From positions 146,404 through 206,766 of the forward strand of contig FNUU01000006.1 in assembly GCA_900108205.1 (NCBI GenBank): a stretch of 60,363 bases of DNA, given 5' to 3'. This document shows positions 41,648-49,746 of this stretch, piece by piece (the stretch's first letter is position 1; every line of letters starts with the position of its first letter). The stretch is from Eubacterium ruminantium. Lineage in GTDB: Bacteria; Bacillota; Clostridia; Lachnospirales; Lachnospiraceae. The position numbers and the translations under genes were made by a program. The notes beneath the pieces are model-generated. The model was not told the DNA's origin and searched no databases. It saw nothing but the letters and a program-made list of their open reading frames with translations.

Positions 41648-42667
41648 ATGGAGAAGTTACATACAAATTCATGTGAAAAAAATGTAGATATCAGAAAAGT
41701 AGCCATAATCGGATGTGGTTTTGTAGGGTCATCAACAGCCTTTGCTCTCATGGAAAGCGGACTTTTTTCAGAAATAGTACTTATTGATGTGGATCATAGC
41801 AGGGCAGAGGGTGAGGCTATGGATATAAGCCATGGTGTGCCATTTGTTAAGCCTATGAAGATCTATGCAGGCAGTTATGATGATATTGTTGATGCGTCTA
41901 TCATCATCATAACCGCCGGAGCAGCTCAGAAGCCTGGTGAAACAAGACTTCAGCTGGTTCAGAAGAATGTTGGTATTTTTAAATCTATTATTCCGGAGAT
42001 CAGTAAGAGAAAATGTGAGGGTGTACTTCTTATAGTTTCTAATCCGGTTGATATTCTTACATATGTTGCTCAGAAATTGTCGGGATTCCCGGTAAACAGA
42101 GTTATTGGTTCAGGTACGGTTCTTGATACTGCCAGACTCAAGTCTATGCTTTCTGAACACCTTGATGTTGATAATCGTACAGTTCATGCATTTATAATTG
42201 GTGAGCATGGCGACAGTGAGCTTGCAGCATGGAGCAGTGCAGCGGTTTCCGGCGTTCCTCTTTCAAAATTCTGTGAGATGAGAGGACACTTTAATCATGA
42301 TGAGTCTGAAAGACATATCCAGGAAATGGTAAAGAACAGTGCATATGAGATCATAGAGCGTAAAAAGGCTACATATTACGGTGTGGCTATGGCAGTAAGA
42401 AGAATCTGTGAAGTAATTGCCAGAGATGAGAAGTCTATCCTTTCTGTTTCAAGTCTGATGCAGGGACAGTATGGACTTAAGGATATATGCCTTTCTATGC
42501 CGGCTATAGTTGGAGCAGATGGTGTGGAAGAGAAGGTTCCGATCTCCCTCGATGAAGATGAGATCACAAAGCTTATGGCTTCCGCTGAAGCACTTAAGAG
42601 TATTGCATCAGAACTTGATCTTTCTCTTCCGGAGATTGAGTCAGGTGCTGACGGTAACGAGGAATAA
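41648..42667 (+). CDS. ldh: L-lactate dehydrogenase
   Basis: Reduces pyruvate to L-lactate with NADH. The 339-aa protein has the Rossmann motif IIGCGFVGSSTAFAL (~19-33), ITAGAAQKPGETRLQL with the mobile-loop Arg, VSNPVDILTYVA, and IGEHGDSE holding the catalytic His. The C-terminus is ~15-20 residues longer than usual and acidic. A GGGAGG ribosome binding site is present. The related malate dehydrogenases would have Arg rather than Gln at the substrate position; AAQKPGETR favours lactate. It ends 2 nt before the exonuclease gene. Confidence 0.92.
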   Translation: MEKLHTNSCEKNVDIRKVAIIGCGFVGSSTAFALMESGLFSEIVLIDVDHSRAEGEAMDISHGVPFVKPMKIYAGSYDDIVDASIIIITAGAAQKPGETRLQLVQKNVGIFKSIIPEISKRKCEGVLLIVSNPVDILTYVAQKLSGFPVNRVIGSGTVLDTARLKSMLSEHLDVDNRTVHAFIIGEHGDSELAAWSSAAVSGVPLSKFCEMRGHFNHDESERHIQEMVKNSAYEIIERKKATYYGVAMAVRRICEVIARDEKSILSVSSLMQGQYGLKDICLSMPAIVGADGVEEKVPISLDEDEITKLMASAEALKSIASELDLSLPEIESGADGNEE

Positions 42668-42669
42668 TT

Positions 42670-43425
42670 ATGAGATTTATATCATGGAACGTTAATGGTA
42701 TCAGGGCTTGCGCAGGAAAAGGATTTATGGATTACTTTAGCGCAGCCGATGCTGATATATTCTGCATTCAGGAGAGTAAGATGCAGGAAGGACAGCTTAA
42801 ACTGGATATGCCCGGCTATAAGCAGTTCTGGTATTCGGCAGATAAAAAAGGCTATTCAGGAACGGCAGTTTTTACTAAAAAAGAACCGGTTTCTGTAGAA
42901 AAGGGTATGGGAATCGATATCCATGACCATGAAGGAAGACTGATAAAACTCGATATGGGAGATTTCTATTTCATTACTGTATATGTACCAAATTCTCAGA
43001 ATGAGCTGAAAAGACTGGATTACAGAATGCAGTGGGAAGACGATTTCAGGAGTTATGTCGGAAATCTTAAGAAGGAAAAGCCGGTGATAATCTGCGGTGA
43101 TATGAATGTGGCTCATAAGGAGATAGACATTAAGAATCCGGACACAAATCATAAAAATCCCGGCTTCACAGATGAAGAGAGAGAAAAGATGACACTATTA
43201 CTTGAATCCGGCTTTACAGACAGCTTCAGGTATAAGTATCCGGATGCGAAGGATGAATACTCATGGTGGTCTTATCGAATGAAAGCCAGAGAAAGAAATG
43301 TTGGCTGGCGTATTGATTATTTTCTGGTATCGGATGATGCGAAGGATAAGATAATCGATTCGAAGATCCATCAGGAGATAATGGGTTCCGATCATTGTCC
43401 GGTTGAACTGGAGATTGATTTTTGA
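42670..43425 (+). CDS. xth: Exodeoxyribonuclease III / AP endonuclease
   Basis: Removes abasic sites and 3' blocks in base excision repair. The 251-aa protein has ISWNVNGIRAC, FCIQESKMQ (metal-binding Glu), YVPNSQ, CGDMNVAHKEIDIKNP, YSWWSYR and the final GSDHCPVELE with the catalytic Asp-His. Length is normal. The gene starts 2 nt after ldh, so they are probably co-transcribed; no functional tie between them is evident. Confidence 0.96.
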   Translation: MRFISWNVNGIRACAGKGFMDYFSAADADIFCIQESKMQEGQLKLDMPGYKQFWYSADKKGYSGTAVFTKKEPVSVEKGMGIDIHDHEGRLIKLDMGDFYFITVYVPNSQNELKRLDYRMQWEDDFRSYVGNLKKEKPVIICGDMNVAHKEIDIKNPDTNHKNPGFTDEEREKMTLLLESGFTDSFRYKYPDAKDEYSWWSYRMKARERNVGWRIDYFLVSDDAKDKIIDSKIHQEIMGSDHCPVELEIDF

Positions 43426-43556
43426 TTCCGGATATAACATTTTGATGTTATCGATGTCGGATGGTAATGAACTAAATTTGAATAATTGCGGATGCTTGAT
43501 TATTGATATTTAGAATTCTGTATGTTTTATGTATTGGGAGGGGGACAAGTAAAAAT

Positions 43557-44102
43557 ATGGAACAAACTATGAAAAAAATAGGCTTGGAGATGAACATATG
43601 CATGAGTATAGTGATGAGTGTTTTTCTGTCACTTGCAGGAATGCTTTCATCGGGACATTTTGCAATTCCGGGATATCTCATAAGTCTTGCTGTCAGTATC
43701 GTCATAAGTCTGATCATAGGCTTTTTAGTACCTATGGGCAAGGTTAATATGTCTCTTGAGAGAAAGATGAATCTTCGTCCGGGATCTATGAAAGCAAGAT
43801 GTATTGAAAGTCTGATATCTGACTTTATTTATACACCGATAATGACAATCTGCATGGTAAGTCTTGCGTATATGAAGATTAAGAAAGAGAGCCACGGACA
43901 TGCGGATGTTCCGTTTGTACCGATGTTCCTCAAGTCTCTGGCAATCTGTCTTGTGGTTGGTTATTTACTGATTTTTATATTCCAGCCGCTTATCATGAAT
44001 ATGCTTTTTAAGAAACATAATGTGGAGCCTTCAAAGCTTGGAGGACCGGCAGGAGGACCAGGAGGAAGACCTCCTCAGGGACCACCGACACAGAATAGAT
44101 AA
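43557..44102 (+). CDS. Small membrane protein with Gly/Pro-rich tail
   Basis: 181 aa with four predicted helices (~12-32, ~38-58, ~85-105, ~120-142) and a C-terminal tail rich in Gly and Pro (GGPAGGPGGRPPQGPP). An upstream in-frame start exists, but the ATG at 43557 follows a GGGAGGGGG ribosome binding site by about 11 nt. The plan of two helix pairs recalls DUF2798-type proteins, but I cannot confirm homology. Function unknown. It ends at a bidirectional terminator facing the minus-strand fabF-like gene. Confidence 0.72.
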   Translation: MEQTMKKIGLEMNICMSIVMSVFLSLAGMLSSGHFAIPGYLISLAVSIVISLIIGFLVPMGKVNMSLERKMNLRPGSMKARCIESLISDFIYTPIMTICMVSLAYMKIKKESHGHADVPFVPMFLKSLAICLVVGYLLIFIFQPLIMNMLFKKHNVEPSKLGGPAGGPGGRPPQGPPTQNR

Positions 44103-44111
44103 TAAAAATGG

Positions 44112-44141
44112 ACCGGTAATCATATCAAATTATCGGTCCGT
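44112..44141. terminator. Bidirectional terminator
   Basis: GGACCGGTAAT and ATTATCGGTCC pair around CATATCAA, with T-rich and A-rich flanks on opposite sides. It separates the converging transcripts ending at 44102 and 44190. Confidence 0.88.
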
Positions 44142-44189
44142 TTTGTTTTATTTTGTTTTTCCGCTTTTATTCGGTCTTATTCTGAGTTT

Positions 44190-45455
44190 TTATTCTGAAT
44201 ATTTTTTAACAAGAAGACTAGCGTTCTGGCCTCCGAATCCGAAAGCGTTGCACATGGCGATATTTACGGTAGAAGATCTGCTGCAGTTAGGAACAAAGTC
44301 CAGATCGCATTCAGGATCAGGAGTGATCTGGTTAAGTGTTGGAGGAAGAATATCTTCTTCAACAGCTTTAATGCAGGCAATTGTCTCTGTGACACCGCCG
44401 GCACCCATAAGATGTCCGGTTGCGCCCTTGGTAGAAGAAACTGCAAGCTTATATGCATGATCCTTGAAAAGGGACTTGATAGCCTTTACTTCGATAACAT
44501 CACCCTTCGGAGTTGAGGTTCCGTGAGCATTTATATAATCAACTTCGTCAGGCTCGATTCCGGCAACCTGAAGTGAATGCTGCATGCAGAAGATTGCGCC
44601 TATTCCGTCCGGATGTGGGCTGGTTACATGGAAACCGTCAGTACTGTTTGCATAACCGATAAGTTCAGCATGTATCTTGGCATTTCTTGCCTTTGCTACA
44701 GATTCTTTCTCAAGGATTATGGCACCGCCGCCTTCACCCATTACGAAGCCGTTTCGTTCGGCATCAAATGGACGACTGGCTGTTGCAGGATCATCATTTC
44801 TCTGAGAGAGAGCATGAGTTCCAGAAAGACCAAGTATTGTAAGAGGGCAGGTTGCTGCTTCACCACCTACGCAGATAACAGCATCTGCAAGATCCTCATT
44901 AAGGAGCATTGCTCCCATAGATATTGTATCAAGACCGGAAGAGCAGGCTGTTGAAATAGTATAGCTTGGTCCGTGAAGGCCCTTGGCGATAGCTATCTGT
45001 GCTGCACCGATATTTCCGATGATTTTTGTAATAAAACGCGGATTGGTTTTTGTGTGTGCTCCTGTTGCAATACCTTTTTCGGTATCTTCAACATTTGTGA
45101 TACCGGCAAATACTGTACCAAACACTATACCGATTCTTTCCGGAGCAATGACCGGTGTTTCCTGAAGAGGATCGATGCCGGCATCCTTTAAAGCTTCATC
45201 AGCAGCAACATAACCATACTGCATAAATGGCTCCATTTCTCTTGCAAGCTTTTTATCCATGTAATCTTCAGGCTTGAAATCTTTAACCATTGCAGCAATC
45301 TTAACAGGAAGATCGGTAGTATCAAATGAAGTGATCTCTGTAACGCCTGTGCGTCCTTCTACCAGAGACTTCCAATAATTATCTACTCCTATACCGATCG
45401 GAGTAACAGCACCCATACCTGTTATAACTATCTTTCCGTTATTAGTTTTTTCCAT
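44190..45455 (-). CDS. fabF: Beta-ketoacyl-ACP synthase II (second copy)
   Basis: Condenses acyl-ACP with malonyl-ACP to lengthen fatty chains. The 421-aa protein has the nucleophile Cys in ISTACSSGLDT, the histidines in NAHGTSTPKGD and GATGHLMGAGG, and the closing NAFGFGGQNASL. The first ATG (45467) sits on top of the ribosome binding site; 45455 is better placed. It overlaps the acyl-CoA synthetase gene by 14 nt. A different FabF is in the fab operon at 52494; the two share only the family core. Pairing with an acyl-activating enzyme suggests a special primer or product, such as an unusual lipid or exogenous acid elongation (inference). Confidence 0.92.
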   Translation of the reverse strand: MEKTNNGKIVITGMGAVTPIGIGVDNYWKSLVEGRTGVTEITSFDTTDLPVKIAAMVKDFKPEDYMDKKLAREMEPFMQYGYVAADEALKDAGIDPLQETPVIAPERIGIVFGTVFAGITNVEDTEKGIATGAHTKTNPRFITKIIGNIGAAQIAIAKGLHGPSYTISTACSSGLDTISMGAMLLNEDLADAVICVGGEAATCPLTILGLSGTHALSQRNDDPATASRPFDAERNGFVMGEGGGAIILEKESVAKARNAKIHAELIGYANSTDGFHVTSPHPDGIGAIFCMQHSLQVAGIEPDEVDYINAHGTSTPKGDVIEVKAIKSLFKDHAYKLAVSSTKGATGHLMGAGGVTETIACIKAVEEDILPPTLNQITPDPECDLDFVPNCSRSSTVNIAMCNAFGFGGQNASLLVKKYSE

Positions 45456-47145
45456 TTTTACTTTCATCCTTATTCCAGTCGTTTTCTTTTATCTCGGCTC
45501 GTCTGACCTTGCCGCTTGATGTCTTAGGTAAAGATTTTACGAATTCGACAACCTTAGGCCTCTTGTAGGAAGCCATATTGCCACGAAGGAATTTCATGAT
45601 CTCTTTTCTCAGAATATCGGTTGCCTCTATGCCATCGGTTAAAACTATGGAAGCTTTAATTGCCTGACCTCTGATTTTATCAGGAATCGATGTTACCGCA
45701 CACTCCAGGACATAAGGAAGTTTCATGATCTCATTCTCTATTTCGAATGGTCCAACTCTGAATCCGGCAGACTTTATCAAGTCATCAACCCTACCAACAT
45801 ACCACAAATAGCCGTCTTTGTCCATATATGCTGTGTCGCCTGTATGATAAAATCCGTCATGCCATACCTGAGAGGTCCTTTCTTCATCAAAAAAATAACC
45901 TAAAAAGAGACCCTTTGGAATAGCTTCAGAGGTCTTTATGCATATCTCACCAACTTCACCGGCGATACAGTTAGTACCGTCAGGTTTCATTATAGAAATA
46001 TCATAAAGCGGATTTGGCTTACCCATTGAACCCGGACGTGGTTCCATTCCTTTAAGTGTACCGGCTATGAGAGTTGACTCCGTCTGACCAAAGCCTTCCA
46101 TTATCTTAAGACCGGTTGCATTATAAAATTTATTATATATTTCAGGATTAAGTGCTTCACCTGCGGTAGTTACATTTTTAAGAGATGAAAGATTATAATT
46201 GGCCAGGTCTGTGTGTACAAGCACTCTGTAAACCGTTGGTGGTGCACAGAAGGATGTGATCTTGTACTTTTCAAGCATGGCCAGAATCTCCTTAGCGAAG
46301 AACTCATCATAATCATAGGTAAAGATAGGAGCTTCGCAGAGCCACTGACCATATAGCTTGCCCCACATAGCCTTAGCCCAGCCGGTATCACTTATGGCAA
46401 AATGCATTCCGTCCGGATCCACCTGATGCCATTCCTTTGCTGTTATGTAGTGACCGAGAGGGTAGGTGAAACTGTGAGCGGCGATCTTAGGATATGAAGT
46501 TGTACCGGAAGTGAAGAACATGATGCTCGGATCCTCACCGCAGGCTGCATTTGCTGGACGCGGAAATTCTCTGGAAAAATATTTGATCTCTCTGTTGTAA
46601 CTGTTCCATCCGGCCTTAACGCCTCCTACAAGAACCTTTGTCTTGATACCTTCATATGATTTAAGAGCTTTGTCGATTTCCTTGGAAACGTCTCCGTCTG
46701 AAGTTGAGATGACGCCATCTATTCTTGCGGCACGGAAACGATATTCGAAATCCTTCTTAACAAGAAGATACGAAGCCGGTATAGCTACGGCACCTATCTT
46801 GTGAAGGGCTATTACCGTGAACCAGAACTGGTAATGTCTCTTCAAAACCACTAAAACCCTGTCGCCCTTCTTGATACCAAGAAACTGAAGGTAATTGGCG
46901 GTGCGGGAAGAGTATTCCATCATGTCTTTAAAGGTAATGTTTCTTTCTCTGCCTTCCTTGGAAATATGAAGCATGGCTGTCTTGCCCGGACATTTTTTTC
47001 CCAGTGCATCTACGACATCAAAAGCAAAGTTAAAATTCTCGGTATTCTGAAACTGAATATCCTTCATAATTCCATTTTCGTCCCTTATGCAGGAAATGAA
47101 TTTGCCTGCAACACCTTCTTCAGGTACGAAATTAAGCTCTGACAT
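45442..47145 (-). CDS. AMP-forming acyl-CoA synthetase (ACSM / medium-chain type)
   Basis: Activates a carboxylic acid to acyl-AMP and then the CoA (or possibly ACP) thioester. The 567-aa protein has the P-loop FFTSGTTSYPK (~219-229), the A5 motif EGFGQTES, the A7/A8 region YHTGDTAYMD...GRVDDLIKSAGFRVGPFEIE, and the A10 lysine in PKTSSGKVRRAE. The form is closest to ACSM and benzoate-CoA-ligase-like enzymes. A start 17 codons upstream is open but the ATG at 47145 has AAAGGAG properly spaced. It is first in a two-gene minus operon with KAS-II, driven by the promoter at 47265-47293. Acid chain length is not predictable. Confidence 0.9.
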   Translation of the reverse strand: MSELNFVPEEGVAGKFISCIRDENGIMKDIQFQNTENFNFAFDVVDALGKKCPGKTAMLHISKEGRERNITFKDMMEYSSRTANYLQFLGIKKGDRVLVVLKRHYQFWFTVIALHKIGAVAIPASYLLVKKDFEYRFRAARIDGVISTSDGDVSKEIDKALKSYEGIKTKVLVGGVKAGWNSYNREIKYFSREFPRPANAACGEDPSIMFFTSGTTSYPKIAAHSFTYPLGHYITAKEWHQVDPDGMHFAISDTGWAKAMWGKLYGQWLCEAPIFTYDYDEFFAKEILAMLEKYKITSFCAPPTVYRVLVHTDLANYNLSSLKNVTTAGEALNPEIYNKFYNATGLKIMEGFGQTESTLIAGTLKGMEPRPGSMGKPNPLYDISIMKPDGTNCIAGEVGEICIKTSEAIPKGLFLGYFFDEERTSQVWHDGFYHTGDTAYMDKDGYLWYVGRVDDLIKSAGFRVGPFEIENEIMKLPYVLECAVTSIPDKIRGQAIKASIVLTDGIEATDILRKEIMKFLRGNMASYKRPKVVEFVKSLPKTSSGKVRRAEIKENDWNKDESKNGKN

Positions 47146-47170
47146 ATAATTATCTCCTTTATATATGATA

Positions 47171-47197
47171 TATGAGAAGCAAAACCCGCATCTCATA
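47171..47197 (-). repeat. Small recurrent hairpin, copy 3 (in the acyl-CoA synthetase leader)
   Basis: On the minus strand TATGAGA and TCTCATA arms with GC/GC inner pairs enclose GGGTTTT. The flanking ATTATGAGATGC matches copy 2 exactly. It falls between promoter and start codon, so it would be in the 5' untranslated RNA. Confidence 0.75.
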
Positions 47198-47200
47198 ATC

Positions 47201-47249
47201 GCATGTAGTAATCAATATCAATGCATGTAGTATTAAAAACTACATGCAT
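47201..47249. promoter_or_regulatory. Operator cluster for the acyl-CoA synthetase promoter
   Basis: GCATGTAGTA occurs at 47201-47210 and again at 47223-47232, a 22-bp (two helical turns) direct repeat. The second copy is also the left arm of a perfect 11-bp inverted repeat ATGCATGTAGT (47221-47231) / ACTACATGCAT (47239-47249). It lies just downstream of the minus-strand promoter. A related site precedes the AraC-type gene at 54897. Confidence 0.7.
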
Positions 47250-47264
47250 CAAAATCTAAAATTA

Positions 47265-47293
47265 ATAGTAGTATGTTTTTCGGCCTGTGTCAA
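47265..47293 (-). promoter_or_regulatory. Promoter of the acyl-CoA synthetase / KAS-II operon
   Basis: On the minus strand, TTGACA (47293-47288), 17-bp spacer and TACTAT (47270-47265). Expected start near 47258, just before the operator cluster. Confidence 0.8.
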
Positions 47294-47374
47294 GGCAAAG
47301 AGAGGGCTTAATATGATTATAAATATGTTTTTTTTGTGACCTTTCGGAATAGCTGTCAAAGGATACATTTTTTG

Positions 47375-47402
47375 TTGACAAATCATACCATATAACTATA
47401 AT
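47375..47402 (+). promoter_or_regulatory. Promoter of the fab operon
   Basis: TTGACA (47375-47380), 16-bp spacer, TATAAT (47397-47402), both consensus matches. Confidence 0.85.
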
Positions 47403-47406
47403 AAGG

Positions 47407-47442
47407 ATAGTTAAATTATTTTAGTTAAAATTATTTAACTAT
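47407..47442. promoter_or_regulatory. 36-bp palindrome at the fab operon start site
   Basis: ATAGTTAAAT (47407-47416) and ATTTAACTAT (47433-47442) are perfect inverted arms, and ATTTTA/TAAAAT inside continue the symmetry with a single mismatched pair. Three AGTTAAA half-sites lie at 47409 and 47423 (direct) and 47434 (inverted). It covers the expected transcription start, so it is a likely repressor site, most simply for the MarR-family protein encoded last in the operon. Confidence 0.75.
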
Positions 47443-47481
47443 TCATCAAATCAATCATTTTAGTGAAAAGGAGAAAAGAAG

Positions 47482-47706
47482 ATGTTTGAAGAAGTAAAGA
47501 GCGTTATCATTGATGTTTTAGGAGTTAGTGAAGATGAGGTTACACCTGATGCAAGCCTTACAGATGATCTTGGCGCTGATTCACTTGACGCTGTAGAAAT
47601 CGGTAACAGCATTGAGGAGAAGACAGGTGTTGCTATCTCTGATGAGGATCTTCCTACACTTAAGACAGTTCAGGATATTGTTGATTATGTAGAGGCTCAT
47701 AAATAA
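47482..47706 (+). CDS. acpP: Acyl carrier protein
   Basis: Carries growing fatty acids on phosphopantetheine. The 74-aa acidic protein has the attachment serine in LGADSLDAVEI (~S36). Length and helix pattern are standard. AAAAGGAG precedes the ATG. It is the first gene of the fab operon, with a 94-nt gap before accD, longer than the other gaps; this is often where acpP mRNA is separately abundant, although no terminator is evident there. Confidence 0.97.
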   Translation: MFEEVKSVIIDVLGVSEDEVTPDASLTDDLGADSLDAVEIGNSIEEKTGVAISDEDLPTLKTVQDIVDYVEAHK

Positions 47707-47800
47707 TTCAGACAATACTATCTCATCTGCCGGGCAGGGATAATTCTTTGTCCGGCGGTGAAACAATCAGACTCGTCGCGAGTCAAATATGGAGTGAAAA

Positions 47801-48787
47801 ATGAGTATATTTGGTAGAAGAAAGATTAACGAGAGATTTTCTGATACACCGGCTTCGGTTGAAGAAAATGAAAAAAAGAGGGGCAGGGGAATAGGATTAA
47901 AGAAGTCCGGTTCTTCTGAAGAACAGCTTAATCTTGAAGCTGCTATAGATCTGGTCAGTTATGCACCTGAAAAGTATACTTCCGTGCCGTCAGAGGCAGA
48001 TAAAACAACTACTGTAACATGTAATGGATGTAATTCAGAGATTCCGATCATAACCATGAGACGGAATCTTTATGTATGTCCAAATTGCGGAAAGCATCTC
48101 AAGATATCAGCTCGCAGAAGAATGAGAAATATGGTGGATCCGGGTACTTTTAGAAAGCTTAAACTTGATATACCTTCACTTAATCCTCTGGATTATCCTG
48201 AATATGATGATAAGATTGCTCAGCTTAAGGATAAGACAGGACTGGATGAAGGTGTATTGTCCGGAGTAGGCGAGATTGAAGGTGAGAAGGCTGTTATAGC
48301 TGTTATGGGTAGTGAGTTCCTTATGGGAAGTATGGGTATAGCAGTTGGTGAAATGATTACGAATTCATTTGAAGTTGCAGATAAGCTTAAGCTTCCGCTT
48401 ATCATATTTACCGCAAGTGGTGGAGCGCGTATGCAGGAGGGAATCCTTTCTCTTATGCAGATGGCTAAGACCAGTGCTGCGGCAAAGAGATTCAGCGATC
48501 ATGGAGGCTTATATATTTCATGCCTTACACATCCTACTACAGGAGGTGTAAGCGCAAGCTTTGCAACTCTTGCAGATATAACACTTGCAGAACCTGATGC
48601 TTTGATCGGTTTTGCAGGACCAAGAGTCATCGAACAGACAATAGGTCAGAAGCTTCCGGAAGGATTTCAGAGGGCTGAATACCTTGAAACCCACGGATTT
48701 GTCGATCAGATCGTAAACAGAAAGGATATGCGTGAGGTTATTGCTCATATTCTTCGTCTGCATTCGAAGAAGAGGAGGGGAAAATGA
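47801..48787 (+). CDS. accD: Acetyl-CoA carboxylase carboxyltransferase subunit beta
   Basis: With AccA it transfers CO2 from biotin to acetyl-CoA. The 328-aa protein carries the zinc ribbon CNGCNSEIPI...CPNCGKHL (Cys at ~68, 71, 87, 90) and the crotonase-like core with FTASGGARMQEGILSLMQMA and GFAGPRVIEQT. The N-terminal ~55 residues before the zinc site are longer and more charged than usual. Its stop overlaps the accA start by 4 nt. Confidence 0.96.
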   Translation: MSIFGRRKINERFSDTPASVEENEKKRGRGIGLKKSGSSEEQLNLEAAIDLVSYAPEKYTSVPSEADKTTTVTCNGCNSEIPIITMRRNLYVCPNCGKHLKISARRRMRNMVDPGTFRKLKLDIPSLNPLDYPEYDDKIAQLKDKTGLDEGVLSGVGEIEGEKAVIAVMGSEFLMGSMGIAVGEMITNSFEVADKLKLPLIIFTASGGARMQEGILSLMQMAKTSAAAKRFSDHGGLYISCLTHPTTGGVSASFATLADITLAEPDALIGFAGPRVIEQTIGQKLPEGFQRAEYLETHGFVDQIVNRKDMREVIAHILRLHSKKRRGK

Positions 48788-49722
48788 TAAGAGAAATTGA
48801 CGAGAAGCTTACGGAACTCGAAACTCTCCTCCAGTCAGAAGAAGATCCGGAAAAGCTTAGTGAGATGAAAAAGGAACTGAAGGTTCTTACTGCGCAGGCG
48901 CAGAATCTGAGTGCTCATGACAGGGTTTATCTTGCCAGACACAGAAAAAGACCTAAGGTTGATGATTATATAAATGCCATTTTTGATGACTTTTTTCCTC
49001 TTAAGGGTGATTACCTGGGCAAGGAAGATAAGAGTATCTATGGCGGAATTGCGTTATTCCATGATATTCCGGTAACTGTTATCGGACACAGAAAGGGCAG
49101 AAATATCACAGAAAGCATGGAATACAACTTCGGTATGCCTGAACCGGAAGGTTATCGTAAGGCACTTCGTCTTATGAAGCAGGCAGAGAAGTTTAACAGG
49201 CCGATCATTACATTTATTGATACACCGGGAGCTTATCCGGGACTTGAGGCAGAGCAGCATGGTCAGAGTCAGGCTATTTCCCAGAATCTGGCAGAGATGA
49301 GTGCTCTTAAGGTGCCGGTTATAGCTATAGTAACAGGTGAAGGAAGCAGCGGAGGTGCGCTTGCTCTTGGCGTTGCAAACCGTGTTTATATGCTTGAAAA
49401 TGCAGTATATTCCGTACTTTCACCGGAAGGCTTTGCTTCAATACTCTGGAAGGATTCAGGAAGAAGTGCTGAGGCCTGCGAACTGATGAAGCTTACTGCG
49501 CAGGATCTTCTGGGATTTGGTGTTATCGACGGCATCATTGATGAGCCACCTTGCGGCGCTCACCATGATCCGGATGTTGTTTATAAAGCTATTGATCACA
49601 TGCTGGTTTCAGAATTCAATAATCTGAAGAAACTCTCAGGCTCTGATTATGCTAAGCAGAGATATGAAAAGTTCAGAAATATTGATAAGGTAGTTCTTGA
49701 TGAGGCAAAGAAGAATCAATAA
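48784..49722 (+). CDS. accA: Acetyl-CoA carboxylase carboxyltransferase subunit alpha
   Basis: Partner of AccD. The 312-aa protein has an N-terminal helical region, then NFGMPEPEGYRKALRLM, FIDTPGAYPG, GEGSSGGALALGVAN and YSVLSPEGFASILWKD, the full AccA signature. It overlaps accD by 4 nt and fabK starts 24 nt later. The biotin carrier (accB) and biotin carboxylase (accC) genes that usually accompany these in Clostridia are not in this cluster. Confidence 0.96.
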   Translation: MIREIDEKLTELETLLQSEEDPEKLSEMKKELKVLTAQAQNLSAHDRVYLARHRKRPKVDDYINAIFDDFFPLKGDYLGKEDKSIYGGIALFHDIPVTVIGHRKGRNITESMEYNFGMPEPEGYRKALRLMKQAEKFNRPIITFIDTPGAYPGLEAEQHGQSQAISQNLAEMSALKVPVIAIVTGEGSSGGALALGVANRVYMLENAVYSVLSPEGFASILWKDSGRSAEACELMKLTAQDLLGFGVIDGIIDEPPCGAHHDPDVVYKAIDHMLVSEFNNLKKLSGSDYAKQRYEKFRNIDKVVLDEAKKNQ

Positions 49723-49746
49723 GTTAGATTTAGGAGAATAAGAAAA

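Larger units (their letters stand above)
47146..47481. other. Divergent control region between the two fatty-acid operons
   Basis: 336 nt without a gene. From left: small hairpin copy 3 (47171-47197), CATGTAGTA operator cluster (47201-47249), the minus-strand promoter (47265-47293), an AT-rich spacer with a T-run, the plus-strand promoter (47375-47402), a near-perfect 36-bp palindrome (47407-47442), and the acpP ribosome binding site. Confidence 0.8.

Noticed and set aside
44190..47145. Polyketide synthase-like cluster from the second KAS-II and the synthetase
   Set aside because: Only a stand-alone KAS-II and an acid activator are present. No ketoreductase, acyltransferase or tailoring enzyme of such a pathway lies next to them.
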